Shown one piece after another: positions 1 to 9,046 of a stretch of 64,000 nucleotides of DNA (positions are counted from its first letter, which is position 1; every line of letters starts with the position of its first letter). Source of the DNA: JBQDBK01 sp052090825 (GTDB taxonomy: Bacteria; Bacillota; Clostridia; Tissierellales; Peptoniphilaceae). Location: contig JBQDBK010000003.1 in NCBI GenBank assembly GCA_052090825.1, forward strand, positions 62,001-126,000, written 5' to 3'. The notes under the pieces were generated by a model. That model saw nothing but the letters and a program-made list of their open reading frames with translations. It did no database searches and was not told the DNA's origin. The translations under genes were made by a program, and so were the position numbers.

Positions 1-188
1 TTTTCTTCTCCACTATAAGAATTTAATTTTTCTATAAATTCCTCTACATTTAAACCTTGTTCTTTTACAGAATCTCCTAGATTTTTCCAACCACCACAAC
101 AAAAATCTATATTATTCTCACTTAAAAGTTCAACTATATTCGGCCTTTCCTTGACAGCTTCTTCAACTCTCATATCTTTCTTAATCAT
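1..188 (-). CDS. Iron-sulfur cluster repair protein, N-terminal part (RIC/ScdA_N family, partial at window edge)
   Basis: About 62 codons are visible and the reading frame runs off the window start. The protein begins MIKKDMRVEEAVKERP and contains DFCCGG, with Cys30 and Cys31. This is the signature of the ScdA_N/DUF542 domain, which precedes the hemerythrin-like di-iron domain in RIC proteins (ScdA, YtfE, NorA). Such proteins help restore Fe-S clusters damaged by nitric oxide or peroxide. The start ATG at 188 follows a GGGGGAAG-type ribosome site. It lies 16 bases after the flavodiiron gene on the same strand. A free-standing ScdA_N protein of about 70 residues is the alternative, because the hemerythrin part cannot be seen here. 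Confidence 0.8.
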   Translation of the reverse strand, partial: MIKKDMRVEEAVKERPNIVELLSENNIDFCCGGWKNLGDSVKEQGLNVEEFIEKLNSYSGEE

Positions 189-204
189 TCTTCTTCCCCC
201 TATA

Positions 205-1401
205 TTATTTATTACAAGCACTTATTAAATCTTCAGCAAGCTTTTTAATAGCCTCTTCATCTTTTTCTTCCATTGTCCATTTAACTTTTGCTGTAGTATC
301 AATAGTTTCAAAACCAGCATCTTCTAAAGATTCTTTTATCACTTTAGCTGACTCCCCAGACCAACCATAAGTTCCAAAAGCAGCTCCTATTTTATCCTTA
401 AAGTTTAAAGCCTTTAAAAAGTGCAACCAACCAGCAACTGATGATAAAACATCTCTTCCAACTGTTGGTGAACCAACTGCTAGAGCCTTAGACTTAAATA
501 CTTCAGTCATAATTTCATTTTTATCTTCTTTAGCACAATTAAAAATTTTAACAACAGTATCTGGAGAAAGTTGGTGAATTTCTTCTGCTAGTAAATGTGC
601 CATGGAAGCAGTTGCTTCCCACATAGTGTCATATACTATTGTTATTTGATCTTCTTTATAAGAATCAGACCATTTAGCATATTTTTCTACAATTTGAAGA
701 GGATTTTCTCTCCAAATAACTCCATGAGAAGGAGCTATAATATCTATTGGTAAATTTAGCGAAACTATTTCTTCTATTTTTTTCTTAGCTATATTTGCAA
801 AAGGTGTTAAGATATTAGCATAATATTTTAAAGCTTCCTTTTCTAAAATACATTGATTAGCCTTGTCATTAAATAACTCATTTACTGCAAAATGTTGTCC
901 AAAGGCATCATTGGAAAATAGGATATTATCTTCTGTTAAATAAGTTGCCATAGAATCCGGCCAATGTAGCATCATCATTTCTACAAATATTAATTTTTTC
1001 CCATTACCTATGTCTAATGAGTCTCCAGTTTTTACAACATTAAAGTTCCAATCTTCATGAAACTGTCCCTTTAAACTAGATAGGGCATTTTTAGTACAGT
1101 AAATTGGAGTGTCCGGTATTTCTTTCATTAAAGCTGGCAAAGAGCCTGAATGATCTATTTCTCCATGATTAACTACTATATAATCAATAGAATTTAGGTC
1201 AATTTCTTTTTTTAAATTATTTACAAAGAATTCATCATGAGGTTTCCATACTGTATCAATTAGAACAGTTTTTTCTTCCTCTATAAGATAGGCGTTTTGA
1301 CTTGACCCATTCATTACTGAATAATCATCCCCATGAAATTGTTCTAGTTCCCAGTCTATAAATCCAACCCACGATACATTATTTTTAACTTTCCTTTTCA
1401 T
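205..1401 (-). CDS. Flavodiiron protein (FprA-type NO/O2 reductase)
   Basis: This 398-residue protein has a beta-lactamase-like di-iron domain followed by a flavodoxin domain. All di-iron ligands are visible at canonical spacing: H79-x-E81-x-D83-H84, H146, D165 and H226. The FMN phosphate loop (DTMWEATASM) is near residues 258-267. There is no C-terminal rubredoxin or NADH-dependent module, so it is a class A enzyme fed by a separate rubredoxin or reductase. Such enzymes reduce O2 to water or NO to N2O in the cytoplasm of anaerobes. I chose the ATG at 1401 because GGGGAGG lies just upstream; a start at 1428 would add nine residues without family support. It sits between a Crp/Fnr regulator and a RIC-type repair gene. 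Confidence 0.93.
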   Translation of the reverse strand: MKRKVKNNVSWVGFIDWELEQFHGDDYSVMNGSSQNAYLIEEEKTVLIDTVWKPHDEFFVNNLKKEIDLNSIDYIVVNHGEIDHSGSLPALMKEIPDTPIYCTKNALSSLKGQFHEDWNFNVVKTGDSLDIGNGKKLIFVEMMMLHWPDSMATYLTEDNILFSNDAFGQHFAVNELFNDKANQCILEKEALKYYANILTPFANIAKKKIEEIVSLNLPIDIIAPSHGVIWRENPLQIVEKYAKWSDSYKEDQITIVYDTMWEATASMAHLLAEEIHQLSPDTVVKIFNCAKEDKNEIMTEVFKSKALAVGSPTVGRDVLSSVAGWLHFLKALNFKDKIGAAFGTYGWSGESAKVIKESLEDAGFETIDTTAKVKWTMEEKDEEAIKKLAEDLISACNK

Positions 1402-1506
1402 AATTTTCCTCCCCTGTATAAGCTTCAACTCAAGTTTTAATTTCTATACTAAGTATAACAAGATAAAAAATATAAAACATTGACTTAAATCAACTTATGA
1501 TTATTT

Positions 1507-2181
1507 TTATATAGAATATAATAAATCTTCTAATTTCTTCTCATCTATTATTCTAATTTTCTTATGACCAATTCTTTCGATATAGCCTAATTCTTCCAAC
1601 TGTCTAATTTTTCTACTAAGAGTTTCCTTTCTAAGGTTTATCATTGCAGCTAGATCATCTAATGATAGTAAAATTTCATCCTTTTCTAGTCTTTTCTTCT
1701 GTCTCAATAAAAACCCAATAAGTCTGTATAATGCATTAGTCTCCATCATTAAAAGTAACTTGTTATTAGACTCTTGAAGCTCTTTAGACAAATTTAAAAT
1801 CATCTTTTGAGAAAAGGCAGGATTTTCCTTGGCCTTTTCAAAAAGCAGATCTGTGGCTATTTTGCAAAATTTTGACTTTTCTATAGTTTCAACATTATAA
1901 GTAAAAACAGTATTTTTTAAAAAATACTCTTCTCCAATTATGTCTCTATCAAGTTTTATATCTAAAATATATTCCTTACCATCTATATCAAAGGTATTTA
2001 ATTTTACTTTTCCTTCTCTTAAAATTAAAATATAATCGGCCTTTTCATTTTCCTTTGTTACTATATTTCCCTTATCTACTTCAAAATGTTCAGCCTTTTC
2101 TACCATTTTTTCTTGGTCTTCCTTAGATAATTCATCAAAAAGCGGAATTTTTGATATACATAAACTTTCACAAGTATCCAT
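1507..2181 (-). CDS. Crp/Fnr-family transcriptional regulator
   Basis: This is a 224-residue protein. Residues about 10-110 form the cyclic-nucleotide-binding-like beta barrel and about 140-215 a winged helix with the recognition helix LRKETLSRKIRQLEELGYI. The usual cAMP phosphate-binding residues are not evident. Two cysteines (C4, C8) sit at the extreme N-terminus and a third is near 107, so a redox or NO-sensing cofactor is possible, but the classic four-Cys FNR set is not present. It is the first gene of an apparent operon with the flavodiiron and RIC genes, which suggests a nitrosative or oxidative stress regulator of the HcpR/DNR type. That role is inferred from context. Confidence 0.88.
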   Translation of the reverse strand: MDTCESLCISKIPLFDELSKEDQEKMVEKAEHFEVDKGNIVTKENEKADYILILREGKVKLNTFDIDGKEYILDIKLDRDIIGEEYFLKNTVFTYNVETIEKSKFCKIATDLLFEKAKENPAFSQKMILNLSKELQESNNKLLLMMETNALYRLIGFLLRQKKRLEKDEILLSLDDLAAMINLRKETLSRKIRQLEELGYIERIGHKKIRIIDEKKLEDLLYSI

Positions 2182-2200
2182 TATATTATCCCCCTATATG

Positions 2201-2229
2201 TTATAAATACCCAATAAAAAAGGCCTCAA
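2201..2229 (-). promoter_or_regulatory. Candidate promoter of the Crp/Fnr operon
   Basis: On the minus strand TTGAGG (2224-2229) and TTATAA (2201-2206) are separated by 17 bases and lie about 20 bases before the start codon. The -35 element lies inside the terminator hairpin of the upstream hydrolase gene, so the two signals share bases. I see no convincing Crp/Fnr operator (TTGAT-N4-ATCAA) beside it. Confidence 0.4.
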
Positions 2230-2243
2230 CTAATACTGAGACC
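2214..2243 (-). terminator. Rho-independent terminator of the alpha/beta hydrolase gene
   Basis: On the minus strand GGTCTCAG pairs with TTGAGGCC around a six-base loop (2222-2243), followed by six T residues. It sits just after the hydrolase stop codon. Confidence 0.75.
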
Positions 2244-2251
2244 CTAAAATT

Positions 2252-3067
2252 TTAAATCAAATTTTTTATAAAAAATTCTTTTATAAAAAAATTAACGCTT
2301 TCTGGCTTATCTGTATTTGAATTATGGCCAGCTCCTTTTATAGATTTCAAACTTATCTTTTCACTTATAGACCATCTAATATTATAATTTTTTATAGAAG
2401 TTAACTTATCTTTTTCTCCACAAATTAAAAATATAGGACAGTTAATTTTAAAAGATAAATTTTCCTCTAAAGCACTGGCTAAAATTTTATAGCCAAAGCT
2501 TGATAAGTTCATATACTCTTTTTTACTATAAACTTTTATCATCTCTGCCATTAATCTTCTACCTTGCTTTGTTTCAGCACAAAGCTTAGACACAATATCA
2601 ATTAGAGTATTCCAAGAATAAAATTTAAACATATATTCAATTTTATCTAAAACCCATATATCTAAAAAACTTACATAGTTCCCATTTAATGGACCTGAAT
2701 CAATTGAAATAAAAGCTTTAACCCTATCTGGATATAAATTTATAAAATATTGGGATAAATATCCTCCTAAGGATTGTCCCACTAGGATAATATCTTTTAT
2801 TTTTTCTTCTAAAAGAATCTCATTCAGCCATTTCGCCCCATCTCTTAAAGAAAAATTTAATAAAAAAGGTCTTGACCTTCCATGCCCAGGTGGATCCCAA
2901 ACCAATATATTATAGCTATCTATAAAAAAATCTATTTGATATTTAAAAAGATTGTGGTCTGCTGTCAACCCTGGCAATAAAACCATTGTAGGCTTATTTG
3001 ATATATTATTATTTATCCAATAGTGTATATTTCCCTTCTTAGTTTTATATTCTTTTTCTATCACCAA
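2252..3067 (-). CDS. Alpha/beta hydrolase family protein
   Basis: This 271-residue protein has the alpha/beta hydrolase fold. The oxyanion-strand segment MVLLPGLTADHN and the WDPPGHGRS loop are near residues 28-65. The nucleophile elbow is GQSLGG (Ser99). The catalytic histidine lies in KGAGHNSNTDKP near residue 247, and the acid is probably in the CGEKDKL segment. There is no signal peptide, so it acts in the cytoplasm. The substrate cannot be told from sequence; similar proteins include esterases and haloperoxidase-like enzymes. The start is TTG at 3067, or GTG one codon later, both behind AAGGTG. It appears to be a single-gene unit with its own terminator. Confidence 0.85.
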   Translation of the reverse strand: MVIEKEYKTKKGNIHYWINNNISNKPTMVLLPGLTADHNLFKYQIDFFIDSYNILVWDPPGHGRSRPFLLNFSLRDGAKWLNEILLEEKIKDIILVGQSLGGYLSQYFINLYPDRVKAFISIDSGPLNGNYVSFLDIWVLDKIEYMFKFYSWNTLIDIVSKLCAETKQGRRLMAEMIKVYSKKEYMNLSSFGYKILASALEENLSFKINCPIFLICGEKDKLTSIKNYNIRWSISEKISLKSIKGAGHNSNTDKPESVNFFIKEFFIKNLI

Positions 3068-3220
3068 TCAACACCTTACCTCATACTAAGCTTTTTATAT
3101 TAAATATAGCTGATTTATTAAAAGTTATTATATACATAAAAAAGCATTAACTTTCTCTTTATTAGTTTAAATACCCATTTTTCAAAATTTTTTAAGCTCT
3201 TTTCACAGTTCACACCTAAA

Positions 3221-3240
3221 TAATAAAACTAGTTTTATTA
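3221..3240. repeat. 20-bp perfect palindrome in the yaaA upstream region
   Basis: TAATAAAACTAGTTTTATTA is a perfect 20-base palindrome, about 30-80 bases upstream of the yaaA promoter elements and between divergent genes. It could be an operator for a dimeric repressor or simply AT-rich symmetry. Confidence 0.4.
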
Positions 3241-3271
3241 AATAAAGTCCTATATTATTGCAAAAAAATTT

Positions 3272-3300
3272 TATTAATTACTTTTTAAATAAGGTATAAT
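3272..3300 (+). promoter_or_regulatory. yaaA promoter, apparently giving a leaderless mRNA
   Basis: A perfect TATAAT (3295-3300) is followed by only six bases before the ATG at 3307. A weak TATTAA at 3272-3277 is spaced 17 bases upstream. With this geometry transcription would start at or beside the start codon. No close Shine-Dalgarno sequence is present. Confidence 0.5.
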
Positions 3301-3306
3301 AAACTT

Positions 3307-4023
3307 ATGAAAAATATAATAATACTATCGCCCTCTAAGGAAATGAAAGAAATCCAAGGAGATAAAAATTTAAAAATAAATAATAGAACAAAATCAATAG
3401 TTGATGAAATCAAAAAACTTTCTCTTAACGATTTAGAAAAAATGCTAAAGGTATCACCCTTAATTGCAGAAAAGAATTTTAAGAGATATGAAAACTTAGA
3501 AAATTCTAAGGCCAAGGAAGCACTCTTACTTTATAATGGACTTTGCTTTAGAAATATGGATATAGAAAGCTATTCTCAAGAAGATTTAGCTTTTGCCTTT
3601 GAACATATTTATATACTTTCTGCACTTTACGGTCCTATAAAAGCGAGTAATCCTATTGCACCCTATAGACTAGACTTTAATACTCCTTTAAAAATAGAAA
3701 ACAAGTCTTTAAAAACTTTTTGGAAAAAATATTACAGAGAAATCCTAGAGAAGTACAAAATATTTAACCTAGCTTCAAATGAATTCTCTTCTCTTCTAGA
3801 TAAAAAATCCGAAAACTTTATAGATATAGTTTTTTATAAAGACCTTTCTAAAAATAAAAAGGCAAATTCTGCCCTTGCTAAGAAATTAAGAGGACAGATG
3901 GCAAGTTATATAGTGAAAAATAAAAGCTTTAGCCTAGATATACTAAAAAATTTCACAGCTTTCGATTATAGATTTGATAAAGAAAATTCTAAAGAAAATC
4001 TTTTAATATATAAAGAAAAATAA
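3307..4023 (+). CDS. yaaA: Peroxide stress protein YaaA (UPF0246)
   Basis: This 238-residue protein matches the UPF0246/YaaA family. The N-terminus is MKNIIILSPSKEM. A central segment ILSALYGPIKASNPIAPYRLDF follows near residues 98-120, and a C-terminal RGQMASYIVKN block is near 197-207. In E. coli YaaA is an H2O2-induced DNA-binding protein that limits intracellular iron during peroxide stress. The length is near the family norm of about 250. The mRNA looks leaderless. folC starts 13 bases downstream on the same strand, so the two are probably co-transcribed. Confidence 0.9.
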   Translation: MKNIIILSPSKEMKEIQGDKNLKINNRTKSIVDEIKKLSLNDLEKMLKVSPLIAEKNFKRYENLENSKAKEALLLYNGLCFRNMDIESYSQEDLAFAFEHIYILSALYGPIKASNPIAPYRLDFNTPLKIENKSLKTFWKKYYREILEKYKIFNLASNEFSSLLDKKSENFIDIVFYKDLSKNKKANSALAKKLRGQMASYIVKNKSFSLDILKNFTAFDYRFDKENSKENLLIYKEK

Positions 4024-4036
4024 AGAGAGGTAATTT

Positions 4037-5298
4037 ATGAAAACACAAGAATATATANNNNNNNNNNGGGAGAATACAGCTTAGGACCAGTAAAAAAACT
4101 CCTAGAAAAACTTGACAATCCACAAGATAAGTTAAAAATAGTTCATATAACGGGAACCAATGGAAAAGGATCAACTCTAAGTTATATTGCCAGTAGTTTG
4201 AAAAATGCAGGTCTTAACTGTGGAGAGTTTGTATCTCCCTATATAGACAATATTTTTGAAACAATTAAAATTAACAATGAATATATATCAGAAGAAGACT
4301 TCACTAAATATATGACAATCATATATAAAGAAGTATTAAAACTAGATGAGGAAGGTTACTATACAAGCTTTTTTGAAATCTTTTCTGCCCTATCCTACTT
4401 GTATTTTTATGAAAAAAAAGTTGATGTATGTCTTATAGAAGTTGGTATGGGAGGTAGAACAGATGCTACAAATACAATGAAAAGTCCTATTGCAGTTGTA
4501 ATAAGTTCCATATCCCTAGACCATACTGCCCTACTAGGTAAAACACTTACTGAAATAGCCTACCAAAAAGGAGGATTAATTAAGGAAAATTCTAAGGTTT
4601 TTGTATATCCTCAAGAAAAAGAAACCATGCTTGAGCTAAGTAGAATTGCCGATAAAAAAAATGCAAGTATAATCACTTTTAAAAAAGATGAAGTTGAAAT
4701 TTTAGAATCTAATATTGACTATACTAAATTTAACTTTAGAAATTTTAAAGAGGTAAAAACTTCAATTTTAGGCAAACACCAAGCCTATAATGCTTCTCTT
4801 GCAATCTTAGTCCTAGACCACTTAAAAAATTATTTTAACTTAGATGATGACCTAATTAAAAAGTCAATATTTCAAGCAAAAAATATTGGGAGAATAGAAA
4901 AAATTCAAGACAATCCTACTATAATCTTAGATGGTTCCCACAATAAAGAGAGCATTGAAGGGCTTATAAATACAATTAAAAACTTTAAATACAATAAACT
5001 TATCTTAGGTTTTAGTCTACTTGCTGATAAAGACATAGATAATATTTTAAAAATGATAATGCCTTTAGCTGATGAAGTAGTTTTAACTGAAATTGACAAC
5101 CCTAGGAAATCAGAATTATCAGTTCTTAAAGAAAAAGTAGAAAAGTACAAAAAAGCCTATGCCTATCTTGACAAGGAAAAAGCCTATAAAAAAACACTGG
5201 AACTTGCTAATAAAGATGACTTAATCTTGTGGTGTGGTTCTCTTTATCTACTGATGGATATAAGAAAAATAGCATTAAAAAATACTCCAACTAAATAG
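4037..5298 (+). CDS. folC: Folylpolyglutamate synthase / dihydrofolate synthase (interrupted by an assembly gap)
   Basis: FolC adds glutamate to folates (and dihydropteroate) using ATP. The ATG at 4037 follows AGAGAGG and encodes MKTQEYI before ten N bases at 4058-4067. After the gap the frame resumes as GEYSLGPVKKLLEKLDNPQ and then the P-loop HITGTNGKGS, characteristic of Mur/FolC ligases. Further motifs are VGMGGRTDATN, SISLDHTALLGKTLTEIA and LDGSHN. The two sides of the gap are in different frames at the stated gap length, so the ten Ns are a placeholder rather than the true size. A C-terminal ligase domain ends normally. The stop codon lies inside a terminator hairpin. Confidence 0.9.
4058..4067. 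other. Assembly gap (10 N)
   Basis: Ten undetermined bases lie inside the 5' end of folC. To keep the gene open the true gap must be 2 modulo 3 bases long, so ten is not its real length. A few codons of the conserved N-terminal helix are missing. Confidence 0.99.
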
Positions 5299-5308
5299 TT
5301 GGAGTATT
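5281..5308. terminator. Bidirectional terminator between folC and degV
   Basis: A 13-bp perfect inverted repeat (AATACTCCAACTA and its complement) with a two-base centre is flanked by A and T runs. The folC stop TAG (5296-5298) is inside the stem. The convergent degV gene ends three bases further on, so the hairpin can serve both. Confidence 0.9.
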
Positions 5309-5310
5309 TT

Positions 5311-6150
5311 TTAAAATCCAATTACAATTCCACCATTATCAGCATAAGCTGATGCAAGTCCCTTAGTATGAACTATTATAATATCCTTAAATTTATAAAG
5401 TTCCTTTACCTTTTTTTTAAAAAATTTTGCCTTATCCAAAGAATTTACATGGGATATAATTAATGTTCTTTCTTCTATACTGTCACATATAGATCCCAGA
5501 GCATCTGCTAATTTAGAAAGAGATTTTCTAAAGCCTCTATTCATTTCATAAAGTTCGATTTCTCCGTTGACCCCACGCATTATAGGTCTGATTTTTAAAA
5601 CATTAGCTATTAAACCAGCAGATTTTTTTATCCTACCATTCTTTATCAAATTTTCTAAACTTTCTAATATAAAGTAGGTATTATTTTTATCTACAAAGTT
5701 ATTTATACTTTTCACTTTCTCTTCAAAAGATGAGTCTTCTTTTATAAGTTCATTTATATAACGAACCACAGAAGTTTGTCCTGCACTTGCAGATTTTGAA
5801 TTTACAACATATACATTTTTTTTAGGATTATTTTTTATAAATTCATCCCTTGCCACACAAGCTGCATTATAAGAACCTGATAGAGAAGAAGAAATTGTTA
5901 CTATAAAAATATTGTCTTCCTCTGCTTTTTCCAATTCAGACATATAGTCAAAGGGTGATGGACAAGAAGTTTTAACAGGATGTTTAGATTTCATCATCTT
6001 ATTTATAAAATCTTCCAAATTTAAATTATCATCATCAATAAAATCTTCATCTTCAATTCTTATTTTAAAAGGCACTAAGGAAAGATTCCACTCCTTTTCC
6101 AATTGCTGTGTGCAATCACAAGATGTATCTGAAATTATCTTGTAACTCAT
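5311..6150 (-). CDS. DegV family fatty-acid-binding protein
   Basis: This 279-residue protein belongs to the DegV/FakB family. The N-terminal SDTSCD motif near residue 7, the TSCPSP segment around residue 60 and TISSSLSGSYNAA near 85 are typical lipid-carboxylate-binding elements. A conserved GLIANVLKIRPIM region follows. Family members present fatty acids to the kinase FakA for phosphorylation and incorporation into phospholipid. No fakA is visible here. The ATG follows AGGAGG. It ends at the shared terminator with folC and lies ten bases after glmM, so it may be the last gene of cca-glmM-degV. Confidence 0.9.
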   Translation of the reverse strand: MSYKIISDTSCDCTQQLEKEWNLSLVPFKIRIEDEDFIDDDNLNLEDFINKMMKSKHPVKTSCPSPFDYMSELEKAEEDNIFIVTISSSLSGSYNAACVARDEFIKNNPKKNVYVVNSKSASAGQTSVVRYINELIKEDSSFEEKVKSINNFVDKNNTYFILESLENLIKNGRIKKSAGLIANVLKIRPIMRGVNGEIELYEMNRGFRKSLSKLADALGSICDSIEERTLIISHVNSLDKAKFFKKKVKELYKFKDIIIVHTKGLASAYADNGGIVIGF

Positions 6151-6160
6151 ATTAATCCTC

Positions 6161-7501
6161 CTAATTTAATTTTTCTTCAATATAGTCAGCAAGTTCTTTG
6201 GCATACTTTGTAAGAAGTTCTTTATCTTCCCCTTCAATCATAACCCTGATCTTACTTTCAGTTCCAGATGGTCTTATAACAACTCTTCCCTTACCATCAA
6301 ATTCTCTTTCTATATCTTCTATTTTTTCTTTAATGTCTTCAAATTCCATATATCTATACTTCAAATCTGACCTAACATTAGCATTAATAAGAACTTGTGG
6401 ATAAGTCGTCATTAAATCATTTAATTCAGAAAGTTTCTTGCCTGATTTTTTCATAATTTCTAAAAGATGCAGACCAGTTGCAAGTCCATCTCCAGTAGTA
6501 TTGTAATTAAGAAAAATTACATGCCCAGATTGTTCTCCGCCCAGTACATAGCCATTTTCTACCATTTCTTCAAGTACATACCTGTCTCCAACATTAGTAT
6601 GAATAAGTTCTACCCCTATAGACTCTAAATACCTTGTTAAACCAATATTTGCCATAATAGTTCCTACAACTGTATCCTTACTAAGTCTGTTACTCTCTTT
6701 TAAGTCAGTAGCACAAATAGCTAGAATATGGTCTCCATCAACAATTCTTCCCTTTTCATCGACTGCAATAATCCTATCAGCATCACCATCAAAGCTCATT
6801 CCAATATCCGCACCAATTTCTTTGACAAGCTTGCAGATTAAGTCAGGATTAGTTGAACCACACTCATCATTTATATTTTTACCATTTGGTCTATTATTTA
6901 TAACATTTACATCTGCTCCAAGTCTTTTAAAAAGACTTTCAGCAATTTGATAAAGTGCTCCATTACCAGCGTCAACAGCTATCTTCATTCCACTTAAATC
7001 AATTTTTGTAATCTCTATAAGATAATCTTCGTATATTTTCTTTAAATTATCATTATATGATCTCTTACCTACTAAGTCTCCAATAGTACTCTCTATAATA
7101 TCATCTTGAAAAACTAAGTTTTCAATTTCATTTTCAACTTTATTAGGCAATTTATAACCTGAGTGAGAGAAAAATTTTATACCATTATGCTCAAAAGGAT
7201 TATGTGATGCTGAAATAACAACACCAGCCAAATAATCTCCATTTCTAGTTAAGTAGGCCACAGCTGGCGTAGGTATAATACCTGCAACTTCAACATCTAA
7301 ACCTATTGACATAAGACCCGCTTCAAGAGCGCTTTGAAGTAAATTTCCAGAAAGTCTTGTATCTCTTCCTATTAAAACTTTTCCTTTTTTCCCTTTAGAT
7401 AAAACATAGCCTGCTGCCTTACCTACCCTAAAGGCTAATTCTGGAGTAAGCTCCTTATTTGCAATTCCTCTTATTCCATCTGTACCAAATAATCTTTTCA
7501 T
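6161..7501 (-). CDS. glmM: Phosphoglucosamine mutase
   Basis: This 446-residue enzyme interconverts glucosamine-6-phosphate and glucosamine-1-phosphate, feeding UDP-GlcNAc and cell-wall synthesis. It shows FGTDGIRG at the N-terminus, the phosphoserine loop SASHNP with active Ser99, the metal-binding loop DGDADR near residue 240, the sugar-binding GGEQSGH and the phosphate-binding RPSGTESKIRVM near the C-terminus. Length is the family norm. The start is only four bases after the cca stop, with AGGTGA as ribosome site inside the cca end, which implies translational coupling. Confidence 0.96.
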   Translation of the reverse strand: MKRLFGTDGIRGIANKELTPELAFRVGKAAGYVLSKGKKGKVLIGRDTRLSGNLLQSALEAGLMSIGLDVEVAGIIPTPAVAYLTRNGDYLAGVVISASHNPFEHNGIKFFSHSGYKLPNKVENEIENLVFQDDIIESTIGDLVGKRSYNDNLKKIYEDYLIEITKIDLSGMKIAVDAGNGALYQIAESLFKRLGADVNVINNRPNGKNINDECGSTNPDLICKLVKEIGADIGMSFDGDADRIIAVDEKGRIVDGDHILAICATDLKESNRLSKDTVVGTIMANIGLTRYLESIGVELIHTNVGDRYVLEEMVENGYVLGGEQSGHVIFLNYNTTGDGLATGLHLLEIMKKSGKKLSELNDLMTTYPQVLINANVRSDLKYRYMEFEDIKEKIEDIEREFDGKGRVVIRPSGTESKIRVMIEGEDKELLTKYAKELADYIEEKLN

Positions 7502-7505
7502 TATA

Positions 7506-8840
7506 TCACCTATATCTATCTTCTACTATTTTTAATAATTTTTTCTTTTCATTTAAGCTTGGATTATCTATAACTAAGTCATTTAAATATTCTAATATAT
7601 CTCCGATTAACTTTCCTTCTTTAAATCCTAACTTTATTATATCTTTCCCATTTACTTTTAAGTAGTCTTTTTTAGTAAAACTATCATCTTCACTTAATAA
7701 ATTTTCTATTCTAGTAATTCTATCTTTTAAAAAATCTACATCTCTATTTTTAGAAGTAGCAAGTCTATCTGCAATTAAAAGATTGTATAAATCAAATATA
7801 TTTTCTTTTCCAACCCTCTTTATTTGCCTTTTTAAACCCTTGTCATTTAATTTTTCACTTACCTTCATATGGTCTAAAATCAAAAGCTTAACTTTTTCTA
7901 TAAGACTATTACTATAATTATACTCTTTGAGGACTTTTTCTGCTATAGATGCACTAACTTTATCATGATTATAATAATGAGCTTGATTATTTTCATCAAA
8001 AGATAGAGTCAAGGGCTTACCCACATCATGAAAAAGTCCAGCTAACCTCAAAGACAGTTCAGGTCTTGTACCATCTACAGTTTTTAAAGTATGGTCAAAT
8101 AAACTATATTCATGGTAGCTAGATTTTTGATCGTATCCTACTGTATTATATAGACTGGGGAACAATATCTCAAATAAACCACTATCTTTCATTAAATTTA
8201 AACTAATTGATGGCTTATCAGATAAGAGAATCTTATTAAATTCAGAAGCAATCCTTTCTTTAGATATATTATTAAGTAAATCTCTATTCTTTTTTATCTC
8301 TTCATATAAATTTTCTTCAATTTTAAAATTTAATTGTCCTGAAAATCTTATAGCTCTAAGAATCCTTAAAGCATCTTCCCTAATCCTAAGTCTAGGATCT
8401 CCAACAGACCTTATTAGCTTATTTTTTAAATCTTCTCTAGACGAAAAAATATCTATAATATCTCCCCTACTACTAAGAGCCATGGCATTTATTGTAAAAT
8501 CTCTTCTAGCTAAATCTTCATGTAAGTTTTCTGTGAAAGTCACCCTAGAAGGTTTTCTATGTTTTATATAAGGCTCGTCAATCCTATAACTTGTAATTTC
8601 AACCCTATAAGACCTATATCTAATTGTTATGGTTCCAAATTCTTTACCTAGTAGATTTTCTATATGATTTTTAAAAATCTTTTCAATCTCATCAGGCTTA
8701 GCACTTGTAGATATATCATAATCACTGGGAATCTTTCCTAGCAAAAAATCTCTTACTGCTCCTCCTACAAGATAAGCTGTAAAATTATGTTCTTCTATCT
8801 TCTCTAAAATTTTTTTAATCTCACTCGGTAATTCAAACAT
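7506..8840 (-). CDS. cca: CCA tRNA nucleotidyltransferase with HD domain
   Basis: This 444-residue protein has the class II nucleotidyltransferase head LVGGAVRDFLLGKIPSDYDIST (residues about 24-46, with the catalytic DYD). The RRDFTINAMA motif and the ATP/CTP-recognition region follow. An HD domain (HDVGKP, residues about 266-271) is present in the C-terminal half. It builds or repairs the CCA tail of tRNAs, and the HD domain suggests additional phosphohydrolase activity as in other bacterial enzymes. Its stop is TGA. The ATG at 8840 follows AAGGTGA. It heads an operon with glmM. Confidence 0.93.
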   Translation of the reverse strand: MFELPSEIKKILEKIEEHNFTAYLVGGAVRDFLLGKIPSDYDISTSAKPDEIEKIFKNHIENLLGKEFGTITIRYRSYRVEITSYRIDEPYIKHRKPSRVTFTENLHEDLARRDFTINAMALSSRGDIIDIFSSREDLKNKLIRSVGDPRLRIREDALRILRAIRFSGQLNFKIEENLYEEIKKNRDLLNNISKERIASEFNKILLSDKPSISLNLMKDSGLFEILFPSLYNTVGYDQKSSYHEYSLFDHTLKTVDGTRPELSLRLAGLFHDVGKPLTLSFDENNQAHYYNHDKVSASIAEKVLKEYNYSNSLIEKVKLLILDHMKVSEKLNDKGLKRQIKRVGKENIFDLYNLLIADRLATSKNRDVDFLKDRITRIENLLSEDDSFTKKDYLKVNGKDIIKLGFKEGKLIGDILEYLNDLVIDNPSLNEKKKLLKIVEDRYR

Positions 8841-9046
8841 TTTATCACCTTAAAAAATTATATCATAAATACATAAAAGTTTATAAAGTTTTATCTATAT
8901 CTACAACACATTATTATGTATAGATGTTATAATAAGAAAATGAGTAGTTTTAATTTTATAATTCATCTCTATTTTATAATATTATAAATAATTTTAAACA
9001 TATTAATTTAAAGTTTCAGAAATATATTTTAAGGAGGTAAGGTAAA

